Shown: positions 36,101-46,584 of the stretch, piece after piece
How positions within the stretch are numbered: position 1 is the first letter of the stretch
Layout of the letters: every line of letters starts with the position of its first letter
Origin: Diospyros lotus
Lineage: Eukaryota; Streptophyta; Magnoliopsida; Ericales; Ebenaceae
DNA: 64,000 bases
Direction: 5' to 3'
Assembly (NCBI RefSeq): GCF_014633365.1
Contig: NC_068341.1
Location: 7,874,001-7,938,000 of the forward strand
Notes under the pieces: model-generated
Told to the model about the DNA's origin: nothing
The model's input: the letters and a program-made list of their open reading frames with translations, nothing else
The model's database searches: none
Program-made: the position numbers and the translations under genes

Positions 36101-36790
36101 TGATTTATGAGAATTAATAATTAATTAATTCTCGTTACCAATTTAATTATGAATCCAAAAAGTTTCACCTAGTAAGAAATCACTTTAACGAGAAGAATGA
36201 TAAATTAGTAATTATGGTGTATTTATTTATTGAATAAATAAGAATAATTAAATGATTATATTATGAATATAATTATTTAATTATTAATAATTAGATCCAA
36301 TTTTTTGCTATTACATTGAACCCGACTCAATGGCAACTAGGGTTTTCAATGGTGCTCTATTAATAGGATCATAAACCATGAATCAAATATAAGTGAATCT
36401 AGATTCAGTTAGGATTTTTTTAGAATTTTTTTTGCTTTTTCTATTGAGACTCTTGGATAAAAGTGGTTTTGAGTGGACTGACTTGGCATCCTATATTTGG
36501 AGGATTTTATGGCGGGTTATCAAATAGTGAAATCAGATTTCGTCAACAGGTATTCCTGTATCTAGTCTTCGAGTTTTGTAAACCATATTTTCTGAAAATA
36601 TGATGCTTGTAAAATCAATTTTATTTCATTGCACATGATCAGATCATTGTAATCTAACACCTCATTCTTCAAATTATGAGAAGTTCTTCAATTGAAGATA
36701 TTTCCAAGCTTGCTGTGTAGTTGAGAGAACTTTCGGTAGTTTAAAGACTTGTTGAAAATTATTAGGTTATAGATCTTATTACTCTATTAA
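33110..36790 (+). pseudogene. PIF/Harbinger transposase pseudogene, split by insertion
   Basis: Decayed reading: ALDDTHIKITMFEDKKTRYK near 33745 (DDE-type GALDGTHI motif), then the counterparts of the second acidic block (near 34040, VDYGYTNVP-like) and FKGHQYHLGTFG at 34095-34130. After a 2.5 kb insertion, HSSN...VVERTFGSLKT continues at 36660-36790. Many stops and frameshifts; no intact frame. Confidence 0.7.
34142..36659. mobile_element. LTR-like insertion within the Harbinger pseudogene
   Basis: Begins TGTTAGA and ends TCTAACA, the TG...CA inverted ends of LTR retrotransposons. It interrupts the Harbinger transposase reading. It has no coding region. A TATA-like CTTATAAATACCCC lies at about 34676. 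Most simply a 2.5 kb solo LTR, or two LTR pieces, since another AACA end occurs near 35369. The flanks (TCTCC and CCTCA) do not give a clean 5-bp duplication. Confidence 0.5.
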
Positions 36791-37149
36791 AACAATTAAC
36801 AAAATATTTTTGACAATTTAACAATTACTCATATATGAAGCTGGGTTGTATAGAAACAGAAATGAGAAATGACATGAAATGGAAATGAGGAAATAATATT
36901 TAAAAAAAATAAAAAATTGTGGGGAAAACAGGTAAATAAAAAAATATAGGGATCTTTTTGTAAATATAATTTTAATATAAAAATTATAAAAATACTCATT
37001 TAATCTAAAAATAAATATAAATTTCATAATAGATTCAAATAAATATAAACATAAGTTCTATCATCTATAAAACATGATTTATTAATTAAAAATAAATAAT
37101 AAATTAAAAAAAACAATCAAACATAATACACACTACAAGAGGTTTGATT

Positions 37150-37715
37150 TTTTCCGGCGGTTAAAAAACTGCCGGAAAAAGTAAAAAAACCGCCGGTAAA
37201 ATTTTTACCGGCGGTAATTTCATCTGTCGGAAATACGTCCGTCGGAAAATATTACCGGCGGTTTTCAACCGCCGGGAAAAAAAATTACCGACGGTTTCTT
37301 TAAACCGCCGGTAAAAATAAGAATTCCCGACGGTTACTAAAATTTGCCGGCAAAGTTGTTTCTTTACCGGCGGTTTAAAACCGCCGGTAAAAGTCGCCTA
37401 TTAAAAAACTTTTCCGGCGGTTCGAAACCGCCGGTAAAACATAATTACCGGCGGTTTAAAACCGCCGGTAACGGTATAAACCGGCGGTTTAAAACCGCTG
37501 GTAACGGTTTTATACCGGCGGTTTAGAACCGCCGGTAAAATCCGGCTATTTTAAAAAATTTGCCGGCGGTTCAAAACCGCCGGTGAAACATAATTACCGG
37601 CGGTTTAAAACCGCCGGTAAAATCCGGCTATTTAAAAAAAATTGCCGACGGTTTAAAACCGCCGGTAATAATATCATTACCGGCGGTTTTTAAACCGCCG
37701 GCAAAGGTATTCACG
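37150..37715. repeat. CACTA subterminal palindromes, left (14 copies)
   Basis: Imperfect to perfect copies of a ~26-bp palindrome whose half-site is TTACCGGCGGTTT. Copies sit at about 33-50 bp spacing (e.g. 37364, 37446, 37596). By analogy with En/Spm, these are expected to be bound by the TNPA protein. Confidence 0.92.
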
Positions 37716-38037
37716 GCGAAAACCAAAAACGCACCAACAATACTAAATTTTTTTTTTTTAAAACCTGTATACCTGTATAACATTAATCAAATGCAATCCT
37801 GTATAACAAAAAATCACGAACAATTTTAAAAAATTCACCCACTACACACAACTAGTATAACAATTGTATAATAAATCTATTTAAATACCATTACAATTTT
37901 AAAAGATCAATCTTGTCACATCTCATTACACAATACCATTTTGTACATACAAATCAACCCCTTAAACTAAAACATGTCCGAGTGACCTCAAATAACCCTT
38001 GACTACACCACCATACTGCTCCAACCAAAATTGCATA

Positions 38038-40474
38038 TTATATTTTTTCGATCTGCATTGAAAAACAATATATCTATAAGTATGTGCATTAACTATGAAA
38101 TTACATAAAACATGTTCAAAATTGCATAACTATATACAAAAACACTTACATCTGAGACCCTCCATGGTATTGTAGTTTTACTGTTATTAGCATCCCTCAA
38201 GACACGCATCCCAGAAAATTGTCGAGGCAATGGATACAAAGGTTTCAGCACTTTCTGAATACTAATTTCAACAAATTCATTACCTAGCTCTACTCCCCCT
38301 ACAGATTTGGTCGGATCAATGGATACAATAATTGCCTCAGCAACAATATGGCGAGGTATTCGTCCATTCATCAAGTGAACAAATTCACTAATCTGTTATA
38401 TCATACAAAATAATAAAAATTACTTAGCATATAATATCATGAGTATCCATACATACATACAATTTAAGCTTCCAAAGCACACAGAATGATAAGCAATCAC
38501 TAGCCTTAGTCCCAGTAGATGTGGCCAAAGCACACATTAACAAACTAAAGAAAAGAATAAAGAAACTTTTGGCAGCCACAAGCACATATTATCAAAGTTC
38601 CCAAATTTCCACAAGCACATATTATCAAAGCATGATTAAAGTGCGACAATCATGAAAGTTCTTCCCACACATTGGCAGGTCCACAAATTTCAAGCATCTA
38701 ATCTATTTGATAGCGAATTACCTCTAAATGATGATCATATTCTGGTATTGATAATCCAGCACATTCAGCTTCGGGTGATGGTGTGCTTGCATGTGTAGCA
38801 GAAGCACTAGCATATGATGATGGCTATATTTCAAAATAGTTTAGTTAATATATATAGTAAACATGTAATTTTAAATCAAATGCACTAATGAACGACATAC
38901 CTGTCTCGGTTGTGGTATATTGTCTGGAGCTGGTGGTATATGTCCCATTGCCTCAAGTATTGCACGAACTTGCATTTGAACTTGACTTTGGATTTGAACT
39001 TGAAATTTTTCTTCTAGCTCGGCAGTAATTTGCGCACGCATTTGGTCATACTGCTCTTGAGGCACTTGATATTGTTGTCTTTGTCTAACCTTAGTTGGGC
39101 ATGTTCCAAGTCCTCCCATCCTTACCCTGCCATGCCCATCTTTGCCTAGTATTTGAGTAAAGACATCCTCTAGCGAATCTGGAGTTTGTTCATCTGTGGG
39201 TATTTGTGACAACCTTTCATCCATTTGTTCCTCAAAAAACATTTCACAAGTTAGTTACATAAGTCGACAAGTAAAAGAAACAAAATATATCTACAACTTT
39301 CAAATTTTAGAAATACATACGATTACATATGAAGATGTAGAATCTACTATCTCTCCGCTCTTTTTGGTGTGTGTCTTTTTAAAAAGCTTGATTCTATCTG
39401 GCTCATCTCCACTTTCAATAGTCATCTAAAAACATATATAAGATATGAAATATATTAAATATTTAAAGTTTAGGCATTACTAATTAAATTATCAATAAAT
39501 ATATATAACTAATATCCATTCTATTCTTACCTGGTGTTTAACCTGAGGATGTGATCGCCTACCGCTTGTGTGACCCATCTTTTGCTTATCTCGATTGGCA
39601 CGATTTGTCACACTACGTTCCTACTTGTAATATGATATTAGAACTAAGCATAGATAATCCATCTGATATATCTACCCATACATAAATCATACATACCTGT
39701 GTTTGCTCACATCCCCAATACTCCACAAGAATCTTCCACTGTTCTGGGTCCACCCCAGGCGGTATTTTTGACAAACGAGCTGCATCTGTCTCATGGCAAT
39801 CATAATGCCTCTTCAATGTGGCTTTGTATTCTCTCCATTTCTTGGAAGCATGTTGCAAGCAAATTGATTTCCATGTTGTGGGTACATCAGTGTTATCCTG
39901 CAATGATATCCTTATTAGAGTATAAAAGTTTAGAGTCAGATAACTAAGAATCAGAGATGTTATTTACTTACCAAGACCTCTTGCCAGATGCGCTCCTTAT
40001 ATGGTTCCATCCCCGGTGATCTCCAATCAGTAAATGTAAGGGGAGCAATACTCCTTACCATCACACCTAGTTGGGTTTCCAACTTAGTTGCCATCTCCCC
40101 AACTGGTTGTCCTTCAGCATCAAATTCAATATGAATCTTCTCCTTTCCCCACTTTGAAATTTGTCTTGATATTCCTCTTCCTTTCTTGGCAGTAGATGAC
40201 ATAGAGCTTGTACCTGCTAAAACATAATACCACAATAAATTCAAATTGAATTAGGAAAGAATAATAATTTTTGGTATTTACCTTGCTGACTATGTGAGTT
40301 TTGGGGGTTGGATTGTGAGTGGATCAAGTCCTCTTCGGGATGATGTAGATGTGGCGGGACTGGGTTTGGGTTTGGATGATGGGATGGAACTGATTGTGAA
40401 TCATCGTGGTGTGAATCTATACTACGTGACATGGATCCAAATGGCCAACGAGTCTGCCTCTTAGGTGCCATCAA
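38038..40474 (-). CDS. CACTA TNPA-type protein (plant transposase, Ptta/En/Spm), nine predicted exons
   Basis: Exons by splice signals: 40282-40474, 39973-40213, 39697-39897, 39531-39620, about 39320-39425, 38901-39227, 38722-38823, 38150-38392, 38038-38052. Features in order: Pro/His/Ser-rich N-terminus (MMAPKRQTRWPFGSMSRS); KKGRGISRQISKWGKEKIHI; a conserved Transposase_24-like core (TWKSICLQHASKKWREYKAT, EQWKILVEYWGCEQ, ANRDKQKMGHTSGRRSH); a Gln-rich coiled segment (EQYDQMRAQITAELEEKFQV); a C-terminal domain (PRHIVAEAIIVSIDPTKSVG). Junction phases fit and I see no stop in the predicted exons, so it may be intact. TNPA proteins bind subterminal repeats. The 39320 and 39227 boundaries are the least certain. 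Confidence 0.75.
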
Positions 40475-40641
40475 TGTAATTGCCTATTATTGATTTGAAT
40501 GTAAAAAACAATCTGTTAGCATATCAATTTAGGTTAAACAAAAATAACAAATCAAAACATAAAAAGCTAAAAACATAAACATATATACATACCACATCAT
40601 TAAATATTATGCAAGGAAGACATATATATGCCACTTCAATA

Positions 40642-42976
40642 TTAGAAATCATTATCATCACTGTGTGCAGTATAAGGAATGGAATTGTCGTCATCATCTG
40701 ATATATCGACTAGCATACCATCCTCATCAGATTCTCCAGAAGAGTAGTCTTCATCAGATTCTCCTAACTCTGCATGTAAGGACTGATCATTGTTGATTTC
40801 AACATGATTACTAATTAAAGCATCTTCCTCGTCACAGCTCCCTACCACATTTCTTTTACCCATGTTATACAAATCTCTAGGTGTCATCTTCATGACAACG
40901 TACCATTCTTCATCAAGAGGATCAGCCACATACCACACTTGTGATGCTTGACTTGCAAGTATAAAAGGTTCGTCTGTTGGTTTATTCTCTTGATACATTA
41001 AACAATTAAAATTTACAGTTATGAAATTCAAACTGTCAACCTTCATCCCTCTGTTATTGTCAACCCAATCACACTTAAACAAAACAAATTTGAATTCGTT
41101 AGAGTATCGTATCTCAACAACATCTGTTAGGACTCCATAAAAGGTAACATCACCACTGATAGGACGTTTATCTTTTGAACTAGCATAACTTTCAGTATTT
41201 GCATTTAATAATACTCCACTGTTTTGAGTCATTCTTCTCCTTTCTCGACGCCTCGTGTGGAATTTGAATCCATTTACGATGTACCCAGAATACTTCCATG
41301 CCCATGAGTGAGGCCCAGCAGCTAATGTTTTCACTTCATTGGGTACATTGTGACCACTTACTTGCAATTCATAAACCTGTTTTGTAACATGTTTATAATT
41401 CATTACGCAAATAAATATATGCAAATTCTAAAATGAGTAGATATGGATGTTTAGGGTGTGGTGGCAGCATGTTAAGACTTACATGTTTTTGAAACCATGA
41501 TGGGAAGTTTTCATGGTGTTTTTGTGTAATTTCACGATTGCTAGCACATCTTCTTTCCAATCTAATGGATTGTAAGTGTGTCCTGCATTGTATGCAAATG
41601 ATAAGAATTATGAAATTAAAGTACACATTTTTTTTATTATGAAATAAAATTGATTAACCAGATTAAGTTATAATAATCTTACTCTCGATAAGATGAAATT
41701 GTACTACAATTTGCTAGCACATAACGATGGGCTTGTTGCAATGAAATCTCATCCAATGTGACTAATTTCCCCTTTTTTGGGATAGGTTGACCATGTGCAC
41801 CCTCATAATTTCGAACCGGCCTATTAAACTTTGTTTCCACATCATCCAAATACCTTGCACAAAAAGTCAAACACTCTTCTGCCAAGTAACCTTCAGCAAT
41901 AGATCCTTCTGGATGACTTCTAGTCCTTACATACTTTTTCAATGTCAATAAGAACCTACATGATAAGTTACATTATCAAGTAAATTCACAATATTTACTT
42001 AAAAACGAACAAACAAATTCACAAATTAAAAAAATCATGGCTTAATATACCTCTCGACTGGATACATCCACCGAAACATTACCGGTCCCGCAATTTAGAC
42101 TTCGTCAGGCAGGTGAACAACTAAATGCTCCATTATATTGAAGAAGCTCGGTAGAAATATTTTCTCGAGGTGACAAAGCACCAATATAATGCGTGACCTC
42201 AATTGGTTACACTCGTCTACTGTAATGTTTTTAGAACACAACTGTTTAAAGTAATTGCATAATTCAATCAAAGTTTTACTGACATACTTTCTCTTGAACA
42301 CCCTCCTAATTGCCAATGGAAGCAAATGTTGCATCAAAACATGATTGTCATGGCTCTTAAGTCCACTCATTGTGTGTTCTTTGAGTTGGACACGACGTGA
42401 TATGTTTGATGAGAATCCATCGGGTGATTTTATACTTTTCAATACTTTCAAAAATATATGTTTTTGTTCTCGATTCAACGTGAAAGATGTAGGAGGTAAA
42501 TACTTCTTCCCACTTAAACGATCTTCAGGATGCAACTTTTTTCTTATCCCTAGTTCTTTCAAATCAAGACGTGCTTTCAAGTTGTCCTTTGATTTACCTG
42601 AAACATTTAATAACGTCCAAATTATGTTGTCACAAACATTTTTCTCAATGTGCATGACGTCGAGATTATGTCGGATCAAATTGTCTTGCCAATATGGAAG
42701 CTCAAAGAATATACTATGTTTTTTCCAACCACCCATTCCTCTCCCAACACTAGCGCCAGAATTCTCACGGTTTCCATACATCTTCTTAACAAATTCAACA
42801 TCTTTGAATACATCGTAGCCAGATAACTGAGGAGGAGCAACACGGTTTTCAATAGTCCCATCAAAATTCTTCTTGTCTAACCGAAAATGATGACTCATGT
42901 CCTCCAAGAATCTACGGTGACCCATATAACAAAACTTACCACCATGTTTTAACCATTTGGACTCTGTCTCTTTCAT
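40642..42976 (-). pseudogene. CACTA TNP2-type transposase, 5'-truncated, with nonsense codon
   Basis: Exons 42051-42976, 41683-41955, 41483-41582 and 40642-41376, joined by consensus GT-AG introns in compatible phases. The first exon holds SKWLKHGGKFCYMGHRRFLE, LPYWQDNLIRHNLDVMHIEK (Transposase_21 end) and the DUF4218 part (HTMSGLKSHDNHVLMQHLLP). The last exon carries DUF4216 (YVADPLDEEWYVVMKMTPRD) and an acidic tail. Defects: everything before KETESKWL (the N-terminal transposase-associated region) is missing at about 42985, and an in-frame TAA (42095-42097) replaces what is normally Lys before IAGPVMFRWMYPVER. Not functional as read. Confidence 0.88.
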
Positions 42977-42985
42977 ATTTCAGCT

Positions 42986-45200
42986 CCATTAAAATAATTT
43001 ATATATCAAACCTGCTAAAAATAAGGATTCAAAGATTGAATTATGCAACTTTTATAAGAATAATATAGAAAATATATACAAAATATTAGCACAGACAATT
43101 TCCCTCATCAAAAAATGAACGTGCCATATACAAAGATCTCTCTTGTGACAAAGACCATCAAGAGAATCAATAGCCATCTGTTAATCATGTCTTCTAATAG
43201 TGGAAATGGCAACCGATTCAAATCCCCTAGCTATATATATATATATATATATTAATGGAAATGGTTCTAAGTTTGGTTCAAAGAACCCATTTCGTGGAAG
43301 CTGCGTACATTCATTGGGTCACAATTTCAATTTAATTGATACATTATTATTAAAAATTAAAGAGTTGTAGGTGTTTATGTCTACACGTGTATTTTTTAAT
43401 TTTTTAATAAAAAAATAATAATTAAATTAAAATTTTATCTCTAATTTAGATAAATAATAGTACTCTTAAATATATTTATGTATGTATACAATTTTTGTAT
43501 AAAATTACATAACTTATCTTTGTTCGGATGTTGAAATTATTATTGACATATTATTTTATTACATAATTCTATAAATAAAAAGAGTGAAAGCCATAGGGAT
43601 ATGAAAAAGAGTGAAAGCCATAGGGATATGAATCTAATTGCCATTACTTTCTTTCTCTTTGCTGCTTCTATGCTTTTCTTCAGAAATGAATATATCTAAA
43701 ACTTCTTCTAGCCTCAGGTTTTTTCTAAGAGGGTAGGGTGTTTGAATTGTCTAAAGCACATCTGATGGGGACAAGCAAGTAAATTTTTGGGTAATTATTA
43801 TTGTAGGATAAAATATAAAAAATAAAAACGTAATATATTTATTTTAGAAGATTTATTTCCTTCTCCATTTATTTATTTCCTAAGTAGCTCTAGAGAGATT
43901 GTGTTTTCATGCTAGTTAAGATATAATTCTCTTTTTAATATATTTCTTAGTTAGTCAAAATTTTTAATTTATGTAAATCTTTTAAAAATGTATTATTCAA
44001 AAGATCTAATCATTTGAATTTGAATATTAAGAATTGATTTGAGTTTTCGAGAATAAATATTTCTCTTATTCTTCTTTTTAAGTTTTATGTACCAACATTT
44101 GTGTATAATGTAAGGATGAATAAACAAACAAATACATAGAGAAAGAATTAAAAATCATCAATATACAATTAAAGACAAATTAATGAAGGAGGTTGGGCTG
44201 ATAAGCTAAGTTAGTTGACTTTTTTGTCGACTAGTTGAACCATCGAGTATATGCATTATAAATCAAGTGACATAAGAGTTTCAAGTGTTAAGGAAAAAGC
44301 TTGATGTTTAAAGTTATCCCGCATGTGAGTGTAGTTTCCACCTGTTGCTTGGCTGGGAGGTGATTACAAGAGTGGAAGAGATCCCTACCATGCATACCCC
44401 CAAACCAATTCTTATATAAAATAAACCATACCTAAATAAGCCACCACCCCTCACTTCACACTAAATAAACCATACCTAAATATAAGGACTGAGAAATAAT
44501 ATATATATATATATATTATATATTATATAAAATTGGAGTTGTATGTTTATATAATATACTAAAGGAGTGGACTGTTAAAAAAATAATAAATAAGTAAATA
44601 AAATTCATTAAGTAATATTTAATAGTTACAGTTTAGTTTTTAAACAAACTACTGAATATATTTAATAGGCCTAAAACATGCATAAGCCACCAAATAAGAA
44701 ACTAGCTGTTACAGAGGATATATAAGTTGGATAAGAAACTACTGCAAACGTATTTTTCATTGGATATATAAGTTGACATGATCTGTATATGATTATATAA
44801 AATTACCAGTTTATTGAGAAGCTAGCTGTTACCTAATACCTGAAAAAATAAACTAATCCTCACTAAAGAATTAATTGAATTGACTAAATCTTCGTGGGAT
44901 CGATTAAAAAAAAAGTGTGAACAGGAGTTGATTTAACAATTTAAAATAGTATCCAAGCAACCAAAAGTCTTGAGTTCAGATTTAATTAATCTCACCACCC
45001 AATTAATTAACTATTTAATTGTGAACAGGAAAGTACTTAATTAACTAGAATCTCTTAATTTTTAATGAACCCGATTAAAAATTGTGGCTGGCCAGGTATA
45101 ACAGTGGCAAAGTCTCATTCTTGTTTTGCCCAAGTCCAAGGTAGCTCATCATCGCTAATTGCATCTATAAATACAGACACCAACTTAGCCTATAAATGCA
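42986..45200. other. CACTA interior lacking the 5' half of TNP2
   Basis: AT-rich, with TA microsatellites at 43223-43250 and 44493-44510 and a short tandem duplication of gagtgaaagccatagggata near 43582-43630. I found no coding exon. Confidence 0.5.
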
Positions 45201-45203
45201 ACC

Positions 45204-45333
45204 AAAATCAAAGCACAAAGCACAAGCATATCATAGCATCACCACTAACTGGTAAAACAAAATCAAAGCACAAAGCACAAGCATATCATAGCATCACCAC
45301 TAACTGGTAAAACAAAATCAAAGCACAAAGCAC
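45204..45333. repeat. 55-bp tandem repeat in CACTA
   Basis: Two full units (45204-45258, 45259-45313) plus about 20 bp of a third. Each carries aatcaaagcacaaagcacaa and accactaactggtaaa. Confidence 0.9.
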
Positions 45334-45535
45334 AATCAAATCATAACATAGATGATGCTACTGATCTGGAACGGAGAAACAGAGGATCTGGGATAACACG
45401 CAAGATTCATACGTATAGAGATACATTATACACAAGCTGGAGACAAACCTGATCAAGGAAGAACAACTATCGCGGAGCAATCGAACTGTAATTTACCCCA
45501 ATTCCAATCACCACTTCTCTGGTTGCATGTGCGAC

Positions 45536-45800
45536 TGATCAGTGAGCGAGGGAGGGCGAGGCCGAGGGCGATAGCGCCTGAGAGTGAGCGAGGGAGGGCG
45601 AGGCCGAGAGCGATAGCGACTGAGAGTGAGCGAGGGAGGGCGAGGCCGACTGAGAGTGAGCGAGGGAAGGCGAGCCGAGGCGAGCGAGCGAGGGAGGGCG
45701 AGCCGAGGCGAGCGAGAGAGCGAGGGAGGGCGAGGCGAGGCGAGCGAGGGAGGGAAGGCGAGGCGAGCGAGGGTGATCGAGGGAGGCAGCGAGGCGCGAG
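45536..45800. repeat. GC-rich purine minisatellite in CACTA promoter end
   Basis: Degenerate tandem repeats of GAGCGAGGGAGGGCGAGG with GATAGCG variants, strongly G+A biased on the plus strand and much GC-richer than the surroundings. It lies between the right subterminal palindromes and the minus-strand genes, so it may be promoter or leader DNA. Confidence 0.75.
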
Positions 45801-45896
45801 GGTGATCGAAGGAGAGAACCGGTTAGGGTTTGCAGGGGGGGGATTTTGGAAGAAATCGAAGGGGTTAAAGGACGCGCGCGGGGATTATATAGATAC

Positions 45897-46165
45897 TATC
45901 CCCGGCGGTTTTATAACCGCCGGTGAAGGGAAAACATAACCGGCGGTTTAAAAACCGCCGGTTATGGTCAAAATCACCGGCGGTTTTATAAAACCGCCGG
46001 AGATGTGTATTCTATAACCGGCGGTTTTATAAACCGCCGGTCATGTTGACTCCATAACCGGCGGTTCTAAAAACCGCCGGTAATGCTAACGTTTTACCAG
46101 CGGTTTTTAAAACCGCCAGTAATGGTGATGTTTTCCCGACAGTTCATAAAACCGCCGGGAAAACT
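45897..46165. repeat. CACTA subterminal palindromes, right (7 copies)
   Basis: Same CCGGCGGTTT...AACCGCCGG palindrome, spaced about 38-40 bp. The outermost copies are more diverged (CCAGCGG, CCGACAG). Confidence 0.92.
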
Positions 46166-46584
46166 TCGCCGGCAATACCACTTTCCCTTGTAGTGACAAA
46201 ATGAAAAAGGAAGAAGTGATTGAATTTACAAAAGAGCTCCAAAATATTTTTGAAATTATAGAAATGGCCTAGAAGTATTATTTTTTATATTCCTCGATAT
46301 TTCAATATAAAAAATATTTTAAAAACACCAAATATGTGTGTATTTCCCATATTTTAACTGAAGGAGGACATAAATTAAGCCCTCATAAGATCAACAATAT
46401 CAACAAGTAATCAACTTCTCTCATACCCTTTCAACTTCAAATGTACAAGAATAATTGGGTATATGTACATATACACATATACGCTGAATATCTAATTAAA
46501 CAACTGATCATTTCTTAACTTAACATAAATATTCTACTAACTATACTAATTTTAAGAAATCCTACAAAGGCTATTACTTTTCTC

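Larger units (their letters stand above)
31920..36830 (+). mobile_element. Decayed PIF/Harbinger element
   Basis: Left end gggaacgtttgttaatcaag resembles PIF/Harbinger-like ends. The region leads into the transposase pseudogene at 33110-36790. The right terminal repeat was not found before the CACTA element, so the right boundary is an estimate. Confidence 0.6.
37131..46195 (-). mobile_element. Complete CACTA (En/Spm-type) transposon
   Basis: Starts CACTACAAGAGG and ends ...CCCTTGTAGTG, flanked by the 3-bp duplication ACA (37128-37130 and 46196-46198). 9065 bp. It has 14 subterminal palindromes on the left and 7 on the right. Two genes, both on the minus strand: TNP2-type (40642-42976) and TNPA-type (38038-40474), transcribed from the right end. 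The ends and target duplication are exact. Confidence 0.95.

Noticed and set aside
37150..37715. CRISPR-like regular repeats
   Set aside because: Short regularly spaced palindromes could suggest an array, but spacers are not unique sequence and the repeats are CACTA subterminal sites between exact CACTA ends; this is a plant nuclear genome.
42345..42818. Plus-strand 157-aa frame
   Set aside because: Antisense of TNP2 exon 1.
45523..45939. 138-aa Arg/Glu-rich frame
   Set aside because: Translation of the GA-rich minisatellite; opposite in strand to the CACTA genes; no domain.
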